Positions 8,355 to 17,733 are shown, counted from the stretch's first letter. The stretch is 64,000 nt of DNA from Streptomyces spiroverticillatus (GCA_014650415.1 BMUX01000016.1:12390-76389); one strand, 5' to 3'. The notes: generated by a model not told the origin, from the sequence alone. Numbers and translations are program-made.

Positions 8355-8390
8355 TTCGCCCCGCCGGGATCGAGGTCCCGGCGGGGCGAA
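8355..8390. terminator. Terminator of the pst operon
   Basis: A perfect 15-bp stem, TTCGCCCCGCCGGGA paired with 8376-8390, lies 65 bp beyond the pstB stop. Confidence 0.8.
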
Positions 8391-8454
8391 GGGGGCTCGC
8401 GGTGGCACCGCCATGCAGCACCGCGAGGTTCAGGGGGGCAGGGCCCGGAATGGC

Positions 8455-9231
8455 CTAGCCGAAGCGGCCGGAGATGTAGTCCTCGGTGGCCTGGACGGAG
8501 GGGTTGGAGAAGATGCGTTCCGTCTCGTCGATCTCGATGAGCTTGCCGGGCTGACCGACCGCCGCCAGGTTGAAGAAGGCGGTGCGGTCGGAGACGCGGG
8601 CGGCCTGCTGCATGTTGTGCGTCACGATGACGATCGTGAAGCGCTCCTTCAGCTCCCCGATCAGGTCCTCGATGGCGAGGGTGGAGATCGGGTCGAGGGC
8701 GGAGCACGGCTCGTCCATGAGCAGGACCTGCGGCTCGACCGCGATGGCGCGGGCGATGCACAGGCGCTGCTGCTGGCCGCCGGAGAGGCCGGAGCCCGGC
8801 TTGTTGAGGCGGTCCTTGACCTCGTTCCAGAGGTTGGCGCCCTTCAGGGACTTCTCGACGATGTCGGCGAGTTCCGACTTCTTGTAGGAGCCGTTCAGGC
8901 GCAGGCCCGCCGCCACGTTGTCGAAGATCGACATGGTGGGGAAGGGGTTGGGGCGCTGGAAGACCATGCCGACGGTGCGGCGCACCGAGACGGGGTCGAC
9001 GTTGGAGGCGTACAGGTTCTCGTCGTCGAGCAGGACCTTGCCCTCGACGCGGCCGCCGGGGGTGACCTCGTGCATGCGGTTGAGGGTGCGCAGGAAGGTC
9101 GACTTTCCGCAGCCGGAGGGGCCGATGAAGGCCGTGACGGAGCGGGGCTCGACGGTCATCGAGATGTCGTCGATTGCCTTGTGGGTGCCGTAGAAGGCCG
9201 AGAGGCCGGAGACGTCGATTCGCTTAGCCAT
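8455..9231 (-). CDS. pstB: Phosphate ABC transporter ATP-binding protein
   Basis: This 258-aa ABC ATPase energises high-affinity phosphate import. It has Walker A GPSGCGKST (about residue 33), the signature LSGGQQQRL, Walker B VLLMDEP followed by CSALDP, and the switch region TIVIVTHNMQQA, in the PstB arrangement. It is the last gene of pstSCAB and starts 33 bp after pstA. The length is normal for the family. Confidence 0.96.
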   Translation of the reverse strand: MAKRIDVSGLSAFYGTHKAIDDISMTVEPRSVTAFIGPSGCGKSTFLRTLNRMHEVTPGGRVEGKVLLDDENLYASNVDPVSVRRTVGMVFQRPNPFPTMSIFDNVAAGLRLNGSYKKSELADIVEKSLKGANLWNEVKDRLNKPGSGLSGGQQQRLCIARAIAVEPQVLLMDEPCSALDPISTLAIEDLIGELKERFTIVIVTHNMQQAARVSDRTAFFNLAAVGQPGKLIEIDETERIFSNPSVQATEDYISGRFG

Positions 9232-9264
9232 GATGTCTGGTCACTTCGCTTTCAGGGTGTCGCG

Positions 9265-10341
9265 TCAGCGACCGGTCTTGGGGGCCTTCCAGCGGGCGAT
9301 GCCGCGAGCCACCAGGTTGAGGATCATGACGAAGGCGATGAGGACGAGCGCCGCTGCCCAGGCGCGGTCGTACGACGCATCGCTGCCCACGCGGTACTGC
9401 TCCCAGATGTAGAAGGGGAGCGAGGACTGGGCGCCGTCGAAGGGGTTGGAGTTGATCAGCTGGGTGCCGAAGACCAGCAGCATGATCGGGGCGGTCTCAC
9501 CGGCGATGCGGGCGATGGCCAGCATGACGCCGGTGGTGATGCCGCCGATGGCGGTCGGGAGGACCACCTTCAGGATCGTGCGCCACTTCGGTACGCCGAG
9601 GGCGAGGGAGGCCTCGCGCAGCTCGTTCGGTACCAGCTTCAGCATCTCCTCGGTGGAGCGGACGACCACCGGGACCATCAGGATCGCCAGGGCGAGTGCG
9701 CCCATGAAGCCGGAGGGCTGGAGCTTGAACATCAGCATGATCGAGAGCAGGAAGAGGCCCGCGACGATCGAGGGGATGCCGGTCATCACGTCGACGAAGA
9801 AGGTGACGGCCTTGGCGAGCGTGCCCCGGCCGTACTCGACCAGGTAGACGGCGGTCAGCAGGCCGATCGGGGCGGCGAACAGGGTGGCCAGGCCGACCTG
9901 CTCGACGGTGCCGATCAGTGCGTGGTAGACGCCGCCGCCCGCCTCGAAGCCGGGCACGCCCGCCATCGAGTGGGTGAGGAAGTAGCCGTCGAGGACCTTG
10001 ATGCCGCGGCCGACCGTCGTCCAGAGGAGGGAGGCCAGCGGGACGACCGCGAGGATGAAGCAGACCCACATGACGCTGGTGGCGACGCGGTCCTTGGCCT
10101 GGCGCTTGCCCTCCACGGCGGAGGCGGCCGTGTAGGTCAGCACCACGAAGAAGAGGGCGGCCAGCAGGCCCCACTGCATCTTGCTCTGCCAGCCGGCGAC
10201 CGTGCCGAGGCCGACGGCCAGGGCGATCGAGACGGCGGCGAAGCCGATCGGGGACCAGCGCGGCAGGCTCTTGCCCGCCAGGGTGTTCGTGCGGGGGGCG
10301 GGGGCCGGGGTGGTGTCCTGGGTCATCGTTGCCTGGCTCAT
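9265..10341 (-). CDS. pstA: Phosphate ABC transporter permease PstA
   Basis: This is a 358-aa inner-membrane subunit with six or more helices. The N-terminal cytoplasmic tail of about 35 residues is Thr/Pro-rich. The cytoplasmic EAA-type loop (ELREASLALGVPKWRTILKV) contacts PstB. Its ATG overlaps the pstC stop in an ATGA, which indicates translational coupling. Confidence 0.95.
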   Translation of the reverse strand: MSQATMTQDTTPAPAPRTNTLAGKSLPRWSPIGFAAVSIALAVGLGTVAGWQSKMQWGLLAALFFVVLTYTAASAVEGKRQAKDRVATSVMWVCFILAVVPLASLLWTTVGRGIKVLDGYFLTHSMAGVPGFEAGGGVYHALIGTVEQVGLATLFAAPIGLLTAVYLVEYGRGTLAKAVTFFVDVMTGIPSIVAGLFLLSIMLMFKLQPSGFMGALALAILMVPVVVRSTEEMLKLVPNELREASLALGVPKWRTILKVVLPTAIGGITTGVMLAIARIAGETAPIMLLVFGTQLINSNPFDGAQSSLPFYIWEQYRVGSDASYDRAWAAALVLIAFVMILNLVARGIARWKAPKTGR

Positions 10342-11336
10342 GCGTTGGCCCCCGAGTACTCCTTGCGGCGGGCGATGATCAGGCGCGCCGCGCCGTTGAC
10401 GAGGAGGGTGAGGATGAAGAGGACGAGACCGGAGGCGATGAGCGCGTCGCGCCCGTACTCGTTGGCCTCGTCGAACTTCGCGGCGATGTTCTGCGCGAAG
10501 GTGCCGCCGCCCGCGTCCAGCAGGTGGCCGGAGAGCAGGAAGCTGGGGGACAGGACGGTGGCGACGGCCATCGTCTCGCCGAGTGCGCGGCCCAGGCCCA
10601 GCATCGAGGCGCTGATGACGCCCGAGCGGCCGAAGGGGAGCACCGACATCCGGATGACTTCCCAGCGGGTGGCGCCCAGTGCGAGGGCGGCCTCCTCGTT
10701 CATCTTCGGGACCTGGAGGAAGACCTCGCGGCTGACGCTGGTGATGATCGGCAGGATCATGATCGCGAGCAGGATGCCGACGGTGAAGAGGTTCCTGGCG
10801 GCGCCGATCTCGGTCTTCGCGAAGATGACCGTCCAGCCGAAGTAGGTGTCCAGCCAGGAGTTCAGTCCGTCGAGGTACGGGACGAGGAAGAGGGCGCCCC
10901 AGATGCCGTAGATGATCGACGGCACGGCGGCCAGCAGGTCGACCACGTAGGCCAGCGGTGCGGCCAGCTTGCGCGGCGCGTAGTGCGAGATGAACAGCGC
11001 GATGCCGACGGCGATCGGGACCGCGATCACCATGGCGATGATCGAGCTGATCACGGTGCCGTAGAGGAGTACGGCGATGCCGAAGACCGGCGGTTTCCCG
11101 GCGGGGTTCCACTCGAAGGTGGTGAGGAAGTTGCCCTCGTTGCCGGAGATGGCGATCACTGCGCGGAAGGTCAGGAAGGCGGCGATGGACGCCATGACGA
11201 CCAGCAGCAGGATGCCGGAGCCGCGGGAGAGCCCGCGGAAGATCTTGTCACCCGGCCGGGTCGCGCTCTTCGCCTCGGTGGCGGGCGGCGGTGGGGGCGA
11301 GGGTGGTGAGTCGGGGGGTATGACGGTCGTGGTCAT
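10338..11336 (-). CDS. pstC: Phosphate ABC transporter permease PstC
   Basis: This 332-aa permease starts at ATG11336 and begins with a Pro-rich tail (PPDSPPSPPPPP). About six membrane helices follow, with the EAA loop (MNEEAALALGATRWEVIRMS). It pairs with PstA to form the channel. An intra-operon hairpin and a 9-bp repeat lie between it and pstS. Confidence 0.95.
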   Translation of the reverse strand: MTTTVIPPDSPPSPPPPPATEAKSATRPGDKIFRGLSRGSGILLLVVMASIAAFLTFRAVIAISGNEGNFLTTFEWNPAGKPPVFGIAVLLYGTVISSIIAMVIAVPIAVGIALFISHYAPRKLAAPLAYVVDLLAAVPSIIYGIWGALFLVPYLDGLNSWLDTYFGWTVIFAKTEIGAARNLFTVGILLAIMILPIITSVSREVFLQVPKMNEEAALALGATRWEVIRMSVLPFGRSGVISASMLGLGRALGETMAVATVLSPSFLLSGHLLDAGGGTFAQNIAAKFDEANEYGRDALIASGLVLFILTLLVNGAARLIIARRKEYSGANA

Positions 11337-11400
11337 GATGGATCTTTCCGGTCTGGGAGGGAGGGCCCGGGGGCTCTCCCGGGCGGCGGTGCACCGGATG

Positions 11401-11480
11401 GAGCGGGTGGAGCGGGTGGAGCGGGTGGATCGGGATGTCGTACGGGGGCGGGGGCGGCCCGGATACAGGCGGGCCGCCCC
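11401..11480 (-). terminator. pstS-pstC intergenic hairpin and 9-bp repeats
   Basis: GGGGCGGCCCG (11451-11461) pairs perfectly with 11470-11480 just after the pstS stop. Three copies of GAGCGGGTG (11401-11427) follow. A partial terminator or mRNA-stabilising hairpin here would explain why binding-protein genes are usually expressed above their permeases. Confidence 0.6.
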
Positions 11481-11494
11481 TGGCCCCGGCCGTG

Positions 11495-12631
11495 CTACTT
11501 CAGGCCGGCGATGACCTCGCGGACCTTGGTGTTGATCTCGGCCGGGATCGGCGCGTAGCCGTTCTCGGAGAGGATCTTCTGGCCCTCGTCGGAGGCGGTG
11601 TAGCCCAGGAAGGACTTCACGTTGCCGAGGGTCTCCGGCTTGTTGCCGGCGTCGCAGACGATCTCGTAGGTGACCAGGACGATCGGGTACGCACCCTCGG
11701 CCTTGGTCGCGTAGTCGAGGCCGAGCGCCAGGTCCTTGCCGGTGCCCTTGATCTTGGCGGCGGCGATGGCCTTGGAGGCGTTCTCGGAGTTGGCGGCGAC
11801 CGGGGCCGCGGCGCCCGTGTTCAGCTTCGCGGTCGGGATGGACTGCGAGGTGGCGTAGCTCAGCTCGAAGTAGCCGATCGAACCCTCGACCTGCTTGACC
11901 TGGGCGGCGACACCGGCGGAGCCGTTCGCACCCTGGCCGCCCTTGGCGGGCCACGCCTTCTCGGCCTCGTACTTCCAGTCGTTCGGGGCGGCCTTGCCCA
12001 GGTACTTGCCGAGGTTCTGGGTGGTGCCGGAGTCACCGGAGCGGTGGACCGTCTGGATCGCCTTGTCGGGCAGGGCGGCGCTCGGGTTCAGCTTCTTGAG
12101 GGCCGGGTCGTTCCACTTCTTGATCTTGTCGTCGAAGATCTTGGCGAGGGTCGGGGCGTCGACGACGAGGTCCTTGACCTCGGGGAGGTTGTAGCCGATG
12201 GCGATCGGGCCGCCGACCATCGGCAGGTTGACGCCCTGGCCGGAGGTGCAGACCTTCTTGGAGTCGGCGACCTCTTCCGGCTTCAGCGCGGAGTCGGAGC
12301 CGGCGAAGCCGACGACGCCCTGGGTGAAGCTGGTGATGCCCTCGCCGGAGGAGGAGGACTTGTAGTTGATCTCCACGCCACCGCAGGCGGCCATGTAGTT
12401 CTTGACCCAGAGGTCCATGGCGTTCTTCTGCGCGGAGGAGCCGGCGGCGAGGAGCTTGCCCTTGGCGCCGTCGCACTTGACGTTCTTGGCGGAGGTGTTG
12501 TTGCCGCCACCGCCGCCCGTGGTGCCGGTGTTGTTGTCCGAGCCGCACGCCGTGAGGAGCAGGGCGCCGGAGACGGCGAGGGCGCCGAGTGCGGAGGCGC
12601 GGAGCCGGTTCTTGCGCGGGAGCTTCATCAC
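11495..12631 (-). CDS. pstS: Phosphate-binding lipoprotein
   Basis: This 378-aa extracytoplasmic lipoprotein captures phosphate for PstCAB. A signal peptide ends in the lipobox LLTAC, followed by a G/N/T linker. The PstS phosphate-binding loops AAGSSAQ, SSSSGEGI and HRSGDSGTTQNLGKYL are present. Either GTG12631 (GGAAGGA 9 bp upstream) or ATG12628 could be the start. It is the first gene of the operon and sits behind a PHO box. Confidence 0.95.
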   Translation of the reverse strand: MMKLPRKNRLRASALGALAVSGALLLTACGSDNNTGTTGGGGGNNTSAKNVKCDGAKGKLLAAGSSAQKNAMDLWVKNYMAACGGVEINYKSSSSGEGITSFTQGVVGFAGSDSALKPEEVADSKKVCTSGQGVNLPMVGGPIAIGYNLPEVKDLVVDAPTLAKIFDDKIKKWNDPALKKLNPSAALPDKAIQTVHRSGDSGTTQNLGKYLGKAAPNDWKYEAEKAWPAKGGQGANGSAGVAAQVKQVEGSIGYFELSYATSQSIPTAKLNTGAAAPVAANSENASKAIAAAKIKGTGKDLALGLDYATKAEGAYPIVLVTYEIVCDAGNKPETLGNVKSFLGYTASDEGQKILSENGYAPIPAEINTKVREVIAGLK

Positions 12632-12735
12632 TCTCTGGGTTCCTTCCGGGTGCCGCCGGGCCCTGTGGCGGGCGGCGTGCGAGGTGGGGCAGGGGTTTCT
12701 CGGCCGGGTGGCCGGTCCCTTGCGTTGCCTGTACG

Positions 12736-12790
12736 AAATTAGGCAGATCAGGTGAAGCGGGCTGCGGGGGAGAGTGAACGGGGGGTGAAC
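12736..12790 (-). promoter_or_regulatory. PHO box and promoter of pstS
   Basis: Read towards pstS there are direct repeat units exactly 11 nt apart: GTTCACC (from 12790), GTTCACT (from 12779), a degenerate CCCGCA (from 12768) and CTTCACC (from 12757). This is the PhoP-binding layout known in Streptomyces. TAATTT (12736-12741) downstream could be the -10 box. It implies PhoR-PhoP induction at low phosphate. Confidence 0.85.
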
Positions 12791-12868
12791 CGTGGCGGGC
12801 GGGCACGTGCCGGGTCCCTGCGGGGCGGGGTGGGGGTGGGCGTGCTTGCCTGTGCGGGCCGCTTGTTC

Positions 12869-13270
12869 GTGCCCCTTGAGGGGCGCGGGGAACTGCGCGC
12901 TCAGCCACGACGCGCCTGCACGGAACCGTGCAATTGCCCCGCGGGTTTAGGTGAAGGGGTGGGGCTGGGGACCCCATGGCCCAGCGGGCCGGGGCTTCAC
13001 GTGCCCGGTGCCGGGAGGCGCCCCGAGGGCCCCGGGGCTGCGCGTGCCCGGCACGGAGGGTGCGGGCAGGGGCGGTACCCGGGTGGGCCGGGAGCGGGAG
13101 GGGCCGCTCCCTTGCCCGCCCGTTCCGCCCCCGGGGGGCGGCCCCGCCGCCCAAGGGGGCTGGGGAAGAGGGGAGGGGGTGACGGCCCCGCCGCCCAAGG
13201 GGGCGAGGGAGGAGGAGGGAGGGCGGCCCCGCCGCCCAAGGGGACGGCGGCGGAAAGGGGGGCGGCCCCT
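12869..13270 (-). repeat. Composite intergenic repeat, copy C
   Basis: Inverted relative to copy A: GGGGCGCGGGGAACTGCGCG, then GGGTTTAGGTGAAGGGG, then the GGCGCCCCGAGGGCCCCGGG block, then about four copies of a GCCGCCCAAGGGG unit (13139-13270). It fills the gap between the pst promoter and the Nudix gene. No gene is supported inside it. Confidence 0.8.
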
Positions 13271-13293
13271 CGCCCGAGGGGGAGAGGGCCCCC

Positions 13294-13704
13294 TCAGCCC
13301 CGAAGTGAGGAGGTCAGGGCGTGGAGGAGGGGGCGGTCGCGGCGTTGGGTGAGGCGGGTGGAGGCCGCGCCCGGCGAGAGCCAGAGGATGCGGTCGACCT
13401 CGGAGTTGGGGGTGAAGGAGCCGGAGGTTGCCTCCGCCGCCCAGTAGGAGACCTCCTTCGGGCGGCCCCCGACCAGGTAGCGCATGGTGGGCAGCCGGTC
13501 CCCGGGCCGGCAGTGGAAGCCCGTCTCCTCCAGGACCTCCCGCAGCGCCCCGGCGAGCGCATCCTCACCCCGCTTCAGCTTCCCCTTGGGGAAGGACCAG
13601 TCCCCGTACCGCGGCCGGTGCACGAGGCACACCTCGACCTCCCCGTCGTACGGCCCCCGCCGCCACAGCACGCACCCCGCCGCCAGAATCACCCTCGTGC
13701 TCAT
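13294..13704 (-). CDS. Nudix hydrolase (MutT-like)
   Basis: This 136-aa protein carries a complete Nudix box (G-x5-E-x7-REV-L-EE-T-GF), the Mg2+ site for cleaving nucleoside-diphosphate derivatives. The start overlaps the CHAD stop (ATGA), so it is the third gene of a ppk-CHAD-Nudix operon. Some Nudix enzymes act on polyphosphate or diadenosine polyphosphates. The operon makes that plausible, but the sequence does not prove it. Confidence 0.9.
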   Translation of the reverse strand: MSTRVILAAGCVLWRRGPYDGEVEVCLVHRPRYGDWSFPKGKLKRGEDALAGALREVLEETGFHCRPGDRLPTMRYLVGGRPKEVSYWAAEATSGSFTPNSEVDRILWLSPGAASTRLTQRRDRPLLHALTSSLRG

Positions 13705-14678
13705 CCCGCCACCACCGCCTGCCGCCACGCCCGCTGGAAGCCGAAGCGGGCCGCTTCGACCTCGTGGCGCTGCGAGGAATGGAGTACCCCGAGCGCGTAC
13801 GCCGTAGCGGGCGCGATCCGGGCGGTACGGGCCGCGGCCGCAGCCGCCGCGGCTGCCTCGGCCGCGTCCCGGTGCCGGTCCAGCGCCCGCCCCGCCTCCG
13901 CGAGGGCACTGGTGTCGCCGCCGGTGACCTCGGCCGCGTAACGGTGCAGGCGGAGGAGGAGGCGTACGTGGTGCCAGGGCGAGTCCTGCCCGTCGTGGAC
14001 GGCCTCCGCGTTGTACGGCCGGGCCGCCCGGCCCAGCGGCAGCGCGTCCACCGCCTCGGTGAGCCGCCGCGCGGCCCGTGACGCGTGCTCGTACGGGTTG
14101 CCCGGCACCACCGGCGCGTCCGAGGCCAGCAGCGCGACCGCGTCGGCGAGTGCGTGGAAGCGGGAGGAGCCGAGGGCCTGGAGGGCGGCGGAGTGGGCCC
14201 GGGTGCGGGCGAGCGTGAGCTGCCGCTCCAGGAGGGCCCCGGCGCGGGCGATGCCGAGCGCGTTCTCCCGTACGGAAGGACCGGACGGATCCTCCCGCTG
14301 CCCCGGCACAGCAGCCGGAGCCGCCCCCAGCCGCTCCATCCCCTCCAGCAGCCTCCCCAGCCGTGCCGCGCACGCGTGCTCGCGGGCCAACGTCCCGCTC
14401 AGCCAGGCGAGTTCGGCCCGCAGTGGGTCCGCCCAGGCGGTGTCGGTCATCGGCCGGAAGGTGTGCAGCGCGCCCCCGATCCGGCGGGCCGCGCGCCGCA
14501 TGTCGAGGGCGGAGCGCGCGGACTGCACCGGGTCGGTGGCGTCCGAGCCCTCCCGGTGCCGCCGCAGCGCCCGCAGGAACTCGGCGGCCTGGGCGTGCAG
14601 GTGCTCGGCGAGCATCACCTCACCACCCTTGTCGGCGGCGGCAGTTGACGTAATAAGTGATGGTTCATGGCGTGGCAC
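13701..14678 (-). CDS. CHAD-domain protein (polyphosphate-associated)
   Basis: This is a 325-aa CHAD-domain protein: a helical bundle rich in Arg and His whose conserved basic residues bind polyphosphate in other bacteria. Basic patches such as RSALDMRRAARRIGGAL and repeated Arg/His-rich helices are visible. GTG14678 has GGAGG about 7 bp upstream and overlaps the end of ppk by 14 nt, so translation is coupled to polyphosphate kinase. ATG14615 is a weaker alternative. Confidence 0.85.
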   Translation of the reverse strand: MPRHEPSLITSTAAADKGGEVMLAEHLHAQAAEFLRALRRHREGSDATDPVQSARSALDMRRAARRIGGALHTFRPMTDTAWADPLRAELAWLSGTLAREHACAARLGRLLEGMERLGAAPAAVPGQREDPSGPSVRENALGIARAGALLERQLTLARTRAHSAALQALGSSRFHALADAVALLASDAPVVPGNPYEHASRAARRLTEAVDALPLGRAARPYNAEAVHDGQDSPWHHVRLLLRLHRYAAEVTGGDTSALAEAGRALDRHRDAAEAAAAAAAAARTARIAPATAYALGVLHSSQRHEVEAARFGFQRAWRQAVVAG

Positions 14679-16962
14679 GTCGGCGCCTCCGGGCGTCGAT
14701 CAGCATTTCCTGTACGTGACGAAGGGGGTGCCCGTCCGCGTCGGTGGAGTGACGCGTCCAGTTGCCGTCCGGGCCCAGGTGCCAGGACGAGGTGGTGTCC
14801 GACATGCCGGTCTCCAGCAGGCGGGACAGGGCGGCCCGGTGGGCCGGGTCGGTGACCCGGACGAGGGCCTCTATGCGGCGGTCGAGGTTGCGGTGCATCA
14901 TGTCGGCGCTGCCGAACCAGACTTCGGGCTCGCCGCCGTTGCCGAAGGCGAAGACGCGGGAGTGCTCCAGGAACCGGCCGAGCACGGAACGTACCCGGAT
15001 GTTCTCGGACAGACCCGTCACTCCCGGCCGGACCGCGCAGATCCCGCGCACCCACACGTCCACCGGGACGCCCGCCTGGGAGGCCCGGTAGAGGGCGTCG
15101 ATGACGGCCTCGTCGACCATCGAGTTGACCTTGATCCGGACGTACGCGGGACGGCCCGCCCGGTGGTGCACGACCTCCTGGTTGATCCGCGAAACCAGCC
15201 CGTCGCGCAGGGACTTGGGTGCGACCAGCAGACGACGATACGTCTCGCGCCGCGAGTACCCCGACAGCCGGTTGAAGAGGTCCGAGAGATCCGCCCCGAC
15301 CTGAGGATCGGTCGTCAACAGCCCCAAGTCCTCATACAAACGGGCCGTCTTGGGGTGGTAGTTCCCCGTCCCGACGTGGCTGTAACGCCGCAGCGTGTCG
15401 CCCTCCTGCCGGACGACGAGCGACAGCTTGCAGTGCGTCTTCAGCCCGACGAGCCCGTACACGACATGACAGCCCGCCTCCTCCAGCTTCCGCGCCCACT
15501 TGATGTTGGCCTGTTCGTCGAAGCGGGCCTTGATCTCCACGAGTACGAGGACCTGCTTGCCGGACTCGGCGGCGTCGATCAGCGCGTCCACTATCGGCGA
15601 GTCGCCCGAAGTCCGGTACAGGGTCTGCTTGATGGCCAGGACGTCGGGGTCGGCGGCGGCCTGCTCCAGGAAGAGCTGGACGGAGGTCGAGAAGGAGTCG
15701 TACGGGTGATGGAGCAGGACGTCCCGCTCGCGCAGGGCGGCGAAGATGTCCGGCGCCGACGCCGACTCGACCTCGGCGAGGTCGCGGTGGGTGCCCGCGA
15801 TGAAGCGCGGGTACTTCAGCTCGGGCCGGTCGAGTCCGGCGATGCCGAACAGCCCGGTGAGGTCGAGAGGACCGGGGAGGGGGTACACCTCGGCGTCGCT
15901 GACCTTCAACTCCCGCACGAGCAGGTCCAGTACGTACGGATCGATGGACTCCTCGACCTCAAGGCGCACCGGCGGCCCGAAGCGGCGCCGCATCAGCTCC
16001 TTCTCCAGGGCCTTGAGCAGGTTCTCGGCGTCGTCCTCCTCGACTTCGAGGTCCTCGTTGCGGGTCACCCGGAACATGTGGTGCGCGAGCACCTCCATCC
16101 CCGGGAACAGCTCCTCCAGATGCGCCGCGATGACGTCTTCGAGGGGCACGTACCGCTCGGGGGACGCCTCCAGGAAGCGGGACAGCAGCGGCGGAACCTT
16201 GACCCGGGCGAAGTGCCGGTGCCCGCTGACCGGGTTGCGTACGACGACGGCGAGGTTGAGCGAGAGCCCCGAGATGTACGGGAAGGGGTGCGCGGGGTCC
16301 ACGGCCAGCGGGGTGAGCACCGGGAAGATCTGCTGCCGGAACAGGGTGAAGAGCCGGGCCTGCTCCTTCTCCGTCAGGTCCGGCCAGCGGATCAGATGGA
16401 TGCCCTCGTCGGCCAGCGCGGGCGCGATGTCCTGCTGGTAGCAGGCGGCGTGCCGGGCCATGAGCTCGCGCGAGCGGGTCCAGATCAGGTCCAGCACCTC
16501 GCGCGGCTGGAGCCCGGACGCGGACCGCGTCGCCACCCCCGTCGCGATGCGCCGCTTGAGCCCCGCCACCCGGACCATGAAGAACTCGTCCAGGTTGCTG
16601 GCGAAGATGGCCAGGAAATTAGCCCGTTCGAGGAGGGGAGTGGTGGGGTCCTCGGCCAGTTCGAGCACCCGCTCGTTGAACGCGAGCCAGCTGCGCTCCC
16701 GGTCCAGGAAGCGCCCCTGCGGCAGCGGGGTCCCGTCCCGCTCCTCCTCCCCCTCCTCGTACATGTCGAGGTCCGAGTCCAGGTCCGGATCGAGCCCGGA
16801 ACCGGACGCGGCGGCCAGGGTGTGCGGCCGGTGCGCGGCTATGGCCCCCACGGAGGGCTGCGAGTGCTGGACGGGAACGTCGGCGCTCGCGTTGCTGCTG
16901 CTGCTCGTACGGCTGCTCGTGCCGCTGCTCTTGCTGGCGCCGGTGCTGGGCTGCTGGCTCAT
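14665..16962 (-). CDS. ppk: Polyphosphate kinase 1
   Basis: This 765-aa PPK1 makes polyphosphate reversibly from ATP. A disordered Ser/Glu-rich tail (about 80 residues) precedes the PPK N, middle and two C-terminal domains. The autophosphorylated His lies in HVGTGNYHPKTARLYEDLGL; the RYVPLEDVI and FSTSVQLF regions are typical. ATG16962 (MSQQ) was chosen. An upstream frame adds 27 residues with no family resemblance. In Streptomyces ppk is phosphate-controlled; no clear PHO box was seen here. Confidence 0.95.
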   Translation of the reverse strand: MSQQPSTGASKSSGTSSRTSSSSNASADVPVQHSQPSVGAIAAHRPHTLAAASGSGLDPDLDSDLDMYEEGEEERDGTPLPQGRFLDRERSWLAFNERVLELAEDPTTPLLERANFLAIFASNLDEFFMVRVAGLKRRIATGVATRSASGLQPREVLDLIWTRSRELMARHAACYQQDIAPALADEGIHLIRWPDLTEKEQARLFTLFRQQIFPVLTPLAVDPAHPFPYISGLSLNLAVVVRNPVSGHRHFARVKVPPLLSRFLEASPERYVPLEDVIAAHLEELFPGMEVLAHHMFRVTRNEDLEVEEDDAENLLKALEKELMRRRFGPPVRLEVEESIDPYVLDLLVRELKVSDAEVYPLPGPLDLTGLFGIAGLDRPELKYPRFIAGTHRDLAEVESASAPDIFAALRERDVLLHHPYDSFSTSVQLFLEQAAADPDVLAIKQTLYRTSGDSPIVDALIDAAESGKQVLVLVEIKARFDEQANIKWARKLEEAGCHVVYGLVGLKTHCKLSLVVRQEGDTLRRYSHVGTGNYHPKTARLYEDLGLLTTDPQVGADLSDLFNRLSGYSRRETYRRLLVAPKSLRDGLVSRINQEVVHHRAGRPAYVRIKVNSMVDEAVIDALYRASQAGVPVDVWVRGICAVRPGVTGLSENIRVRSVLGRFLEHSRVFAFGNGGEPEVWFGSADMMHRNLDRRIEALVRVTDPAHRAALSRLLETGMSDTTSSWHLGPDGNWTRHSTDADGHPLRHVQEMLIDARRRRRATP

Positions 16963-17139
16963 GGCCCCATTCTTCCGTGCGGGGCCCTCGGCGGGCGCGC
17001 CGAAATAGAGGGCGGCGGGAGGGGTGGGCACGGGGGGTCGCATTGAGCGAGGGTCGCAAGGGTGTCTGAATCCCGGGTTACGGGGAGGTGGCGCCCGGGG
17101 ACCAACCCCGTAGCCGCCCCTCCCCGGGGAGTCTCCGGT

Positions 17140-17670
17140 TCAGCCCTGCTCGCCGGTGGCGGTGGCCGTCCGCTGCGCCCTCCACCGCTCCATCATCAGC
17201 GGGATCTCCTTCTGTACGAACGCGAAGAAGTCCGCGGACTCGGCGACGCGGCGGCCCGCCGCCGTGTCCGGGCCCAGGAGTTCCGCGCCCTCCAGGAGGA
17301 CCGCCTCCCAGCGCACCATGATCTGGTCGCGGCGGCCGAAGGCCTCGTACCAGAGCTGGTCGTGCAGGAGGTAGCGGTCGCGGCGGGTGCCCGGTTCGCG
17401 TTCGCGGCGGACCATGCTCACGTGGGTGAGGTAGCGGATCGCGCCGGAGACCGCTGCCGGGCTGATCTGTAGCTGTTCGGAGAGTTCGGTGGAGGTCAGG
17501 GAGCCGTCCTCGGAGGCGAGGAGGGCGGCGAAGACGCGGGAGGCCATCCGCTGCATGCCCGCGTCCGTCATCTCGCCCGCGAAGCGCTCGACGAAGCGGG
17601 ACACGGCCTCCGGGTCCCGGCCGGCCTCTCGTTCGCCGCCGCCCGGCGGGGCACCGTTCGTACTGGTCAT
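17140..17670 (-). CDS. GbsR/MarR-type transcriptional regulator
   Basis: This 176-aa winged-helix protein has its HTH at about residues 60-95 (LTSTELSEQLQISPAAVSGA) and a helical C-terminal dimerisation region, as in the GbsR/MarR group. It is divergent from an ABC exporter, with a perfect 20-bp palindrome in the 101-bp gap. It is most likely the local repressor of the exporter and of itself. The ligand is unknown. Confidence 0.88.
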   Translation of the reverse strand: MTSTNGAPPGGGEREAGRDPEAVSRFVERFAGEMTDAGMQRMASRVFAALLASEDGSLTSTELSEQLQISPAAVSGAIRYLTHVSMVRREREPGTRRDRYLLHDQLWYEAFGRRDQIMVRWEAVLLEGAELLGPDTAAGRRVAESADFFAFVQKEIPLMMERWRAQRTATATGEQG

Positions 17671-17733
17671 CGGCTCATCTTCTCCCCTGTTCGAGATCCC
17701 TCCACAGCCTCCTCGACTTTATACGTTTCCTTA

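Noticed and set aside
7987..12742. Long plus-strand frames across the pst operon
   Set aside because: They mirror pstB, pstA, pstC and pstS and run through terminators and repeats; no start signals or family features.
14011..17046. A 1011-codon open frame opposite ppk and CHAD
   Set aside because: It is antisense to two well-supported genes, its translation is R/G/V-rich with no domain, and such long shadow frames are normal at this GC content.
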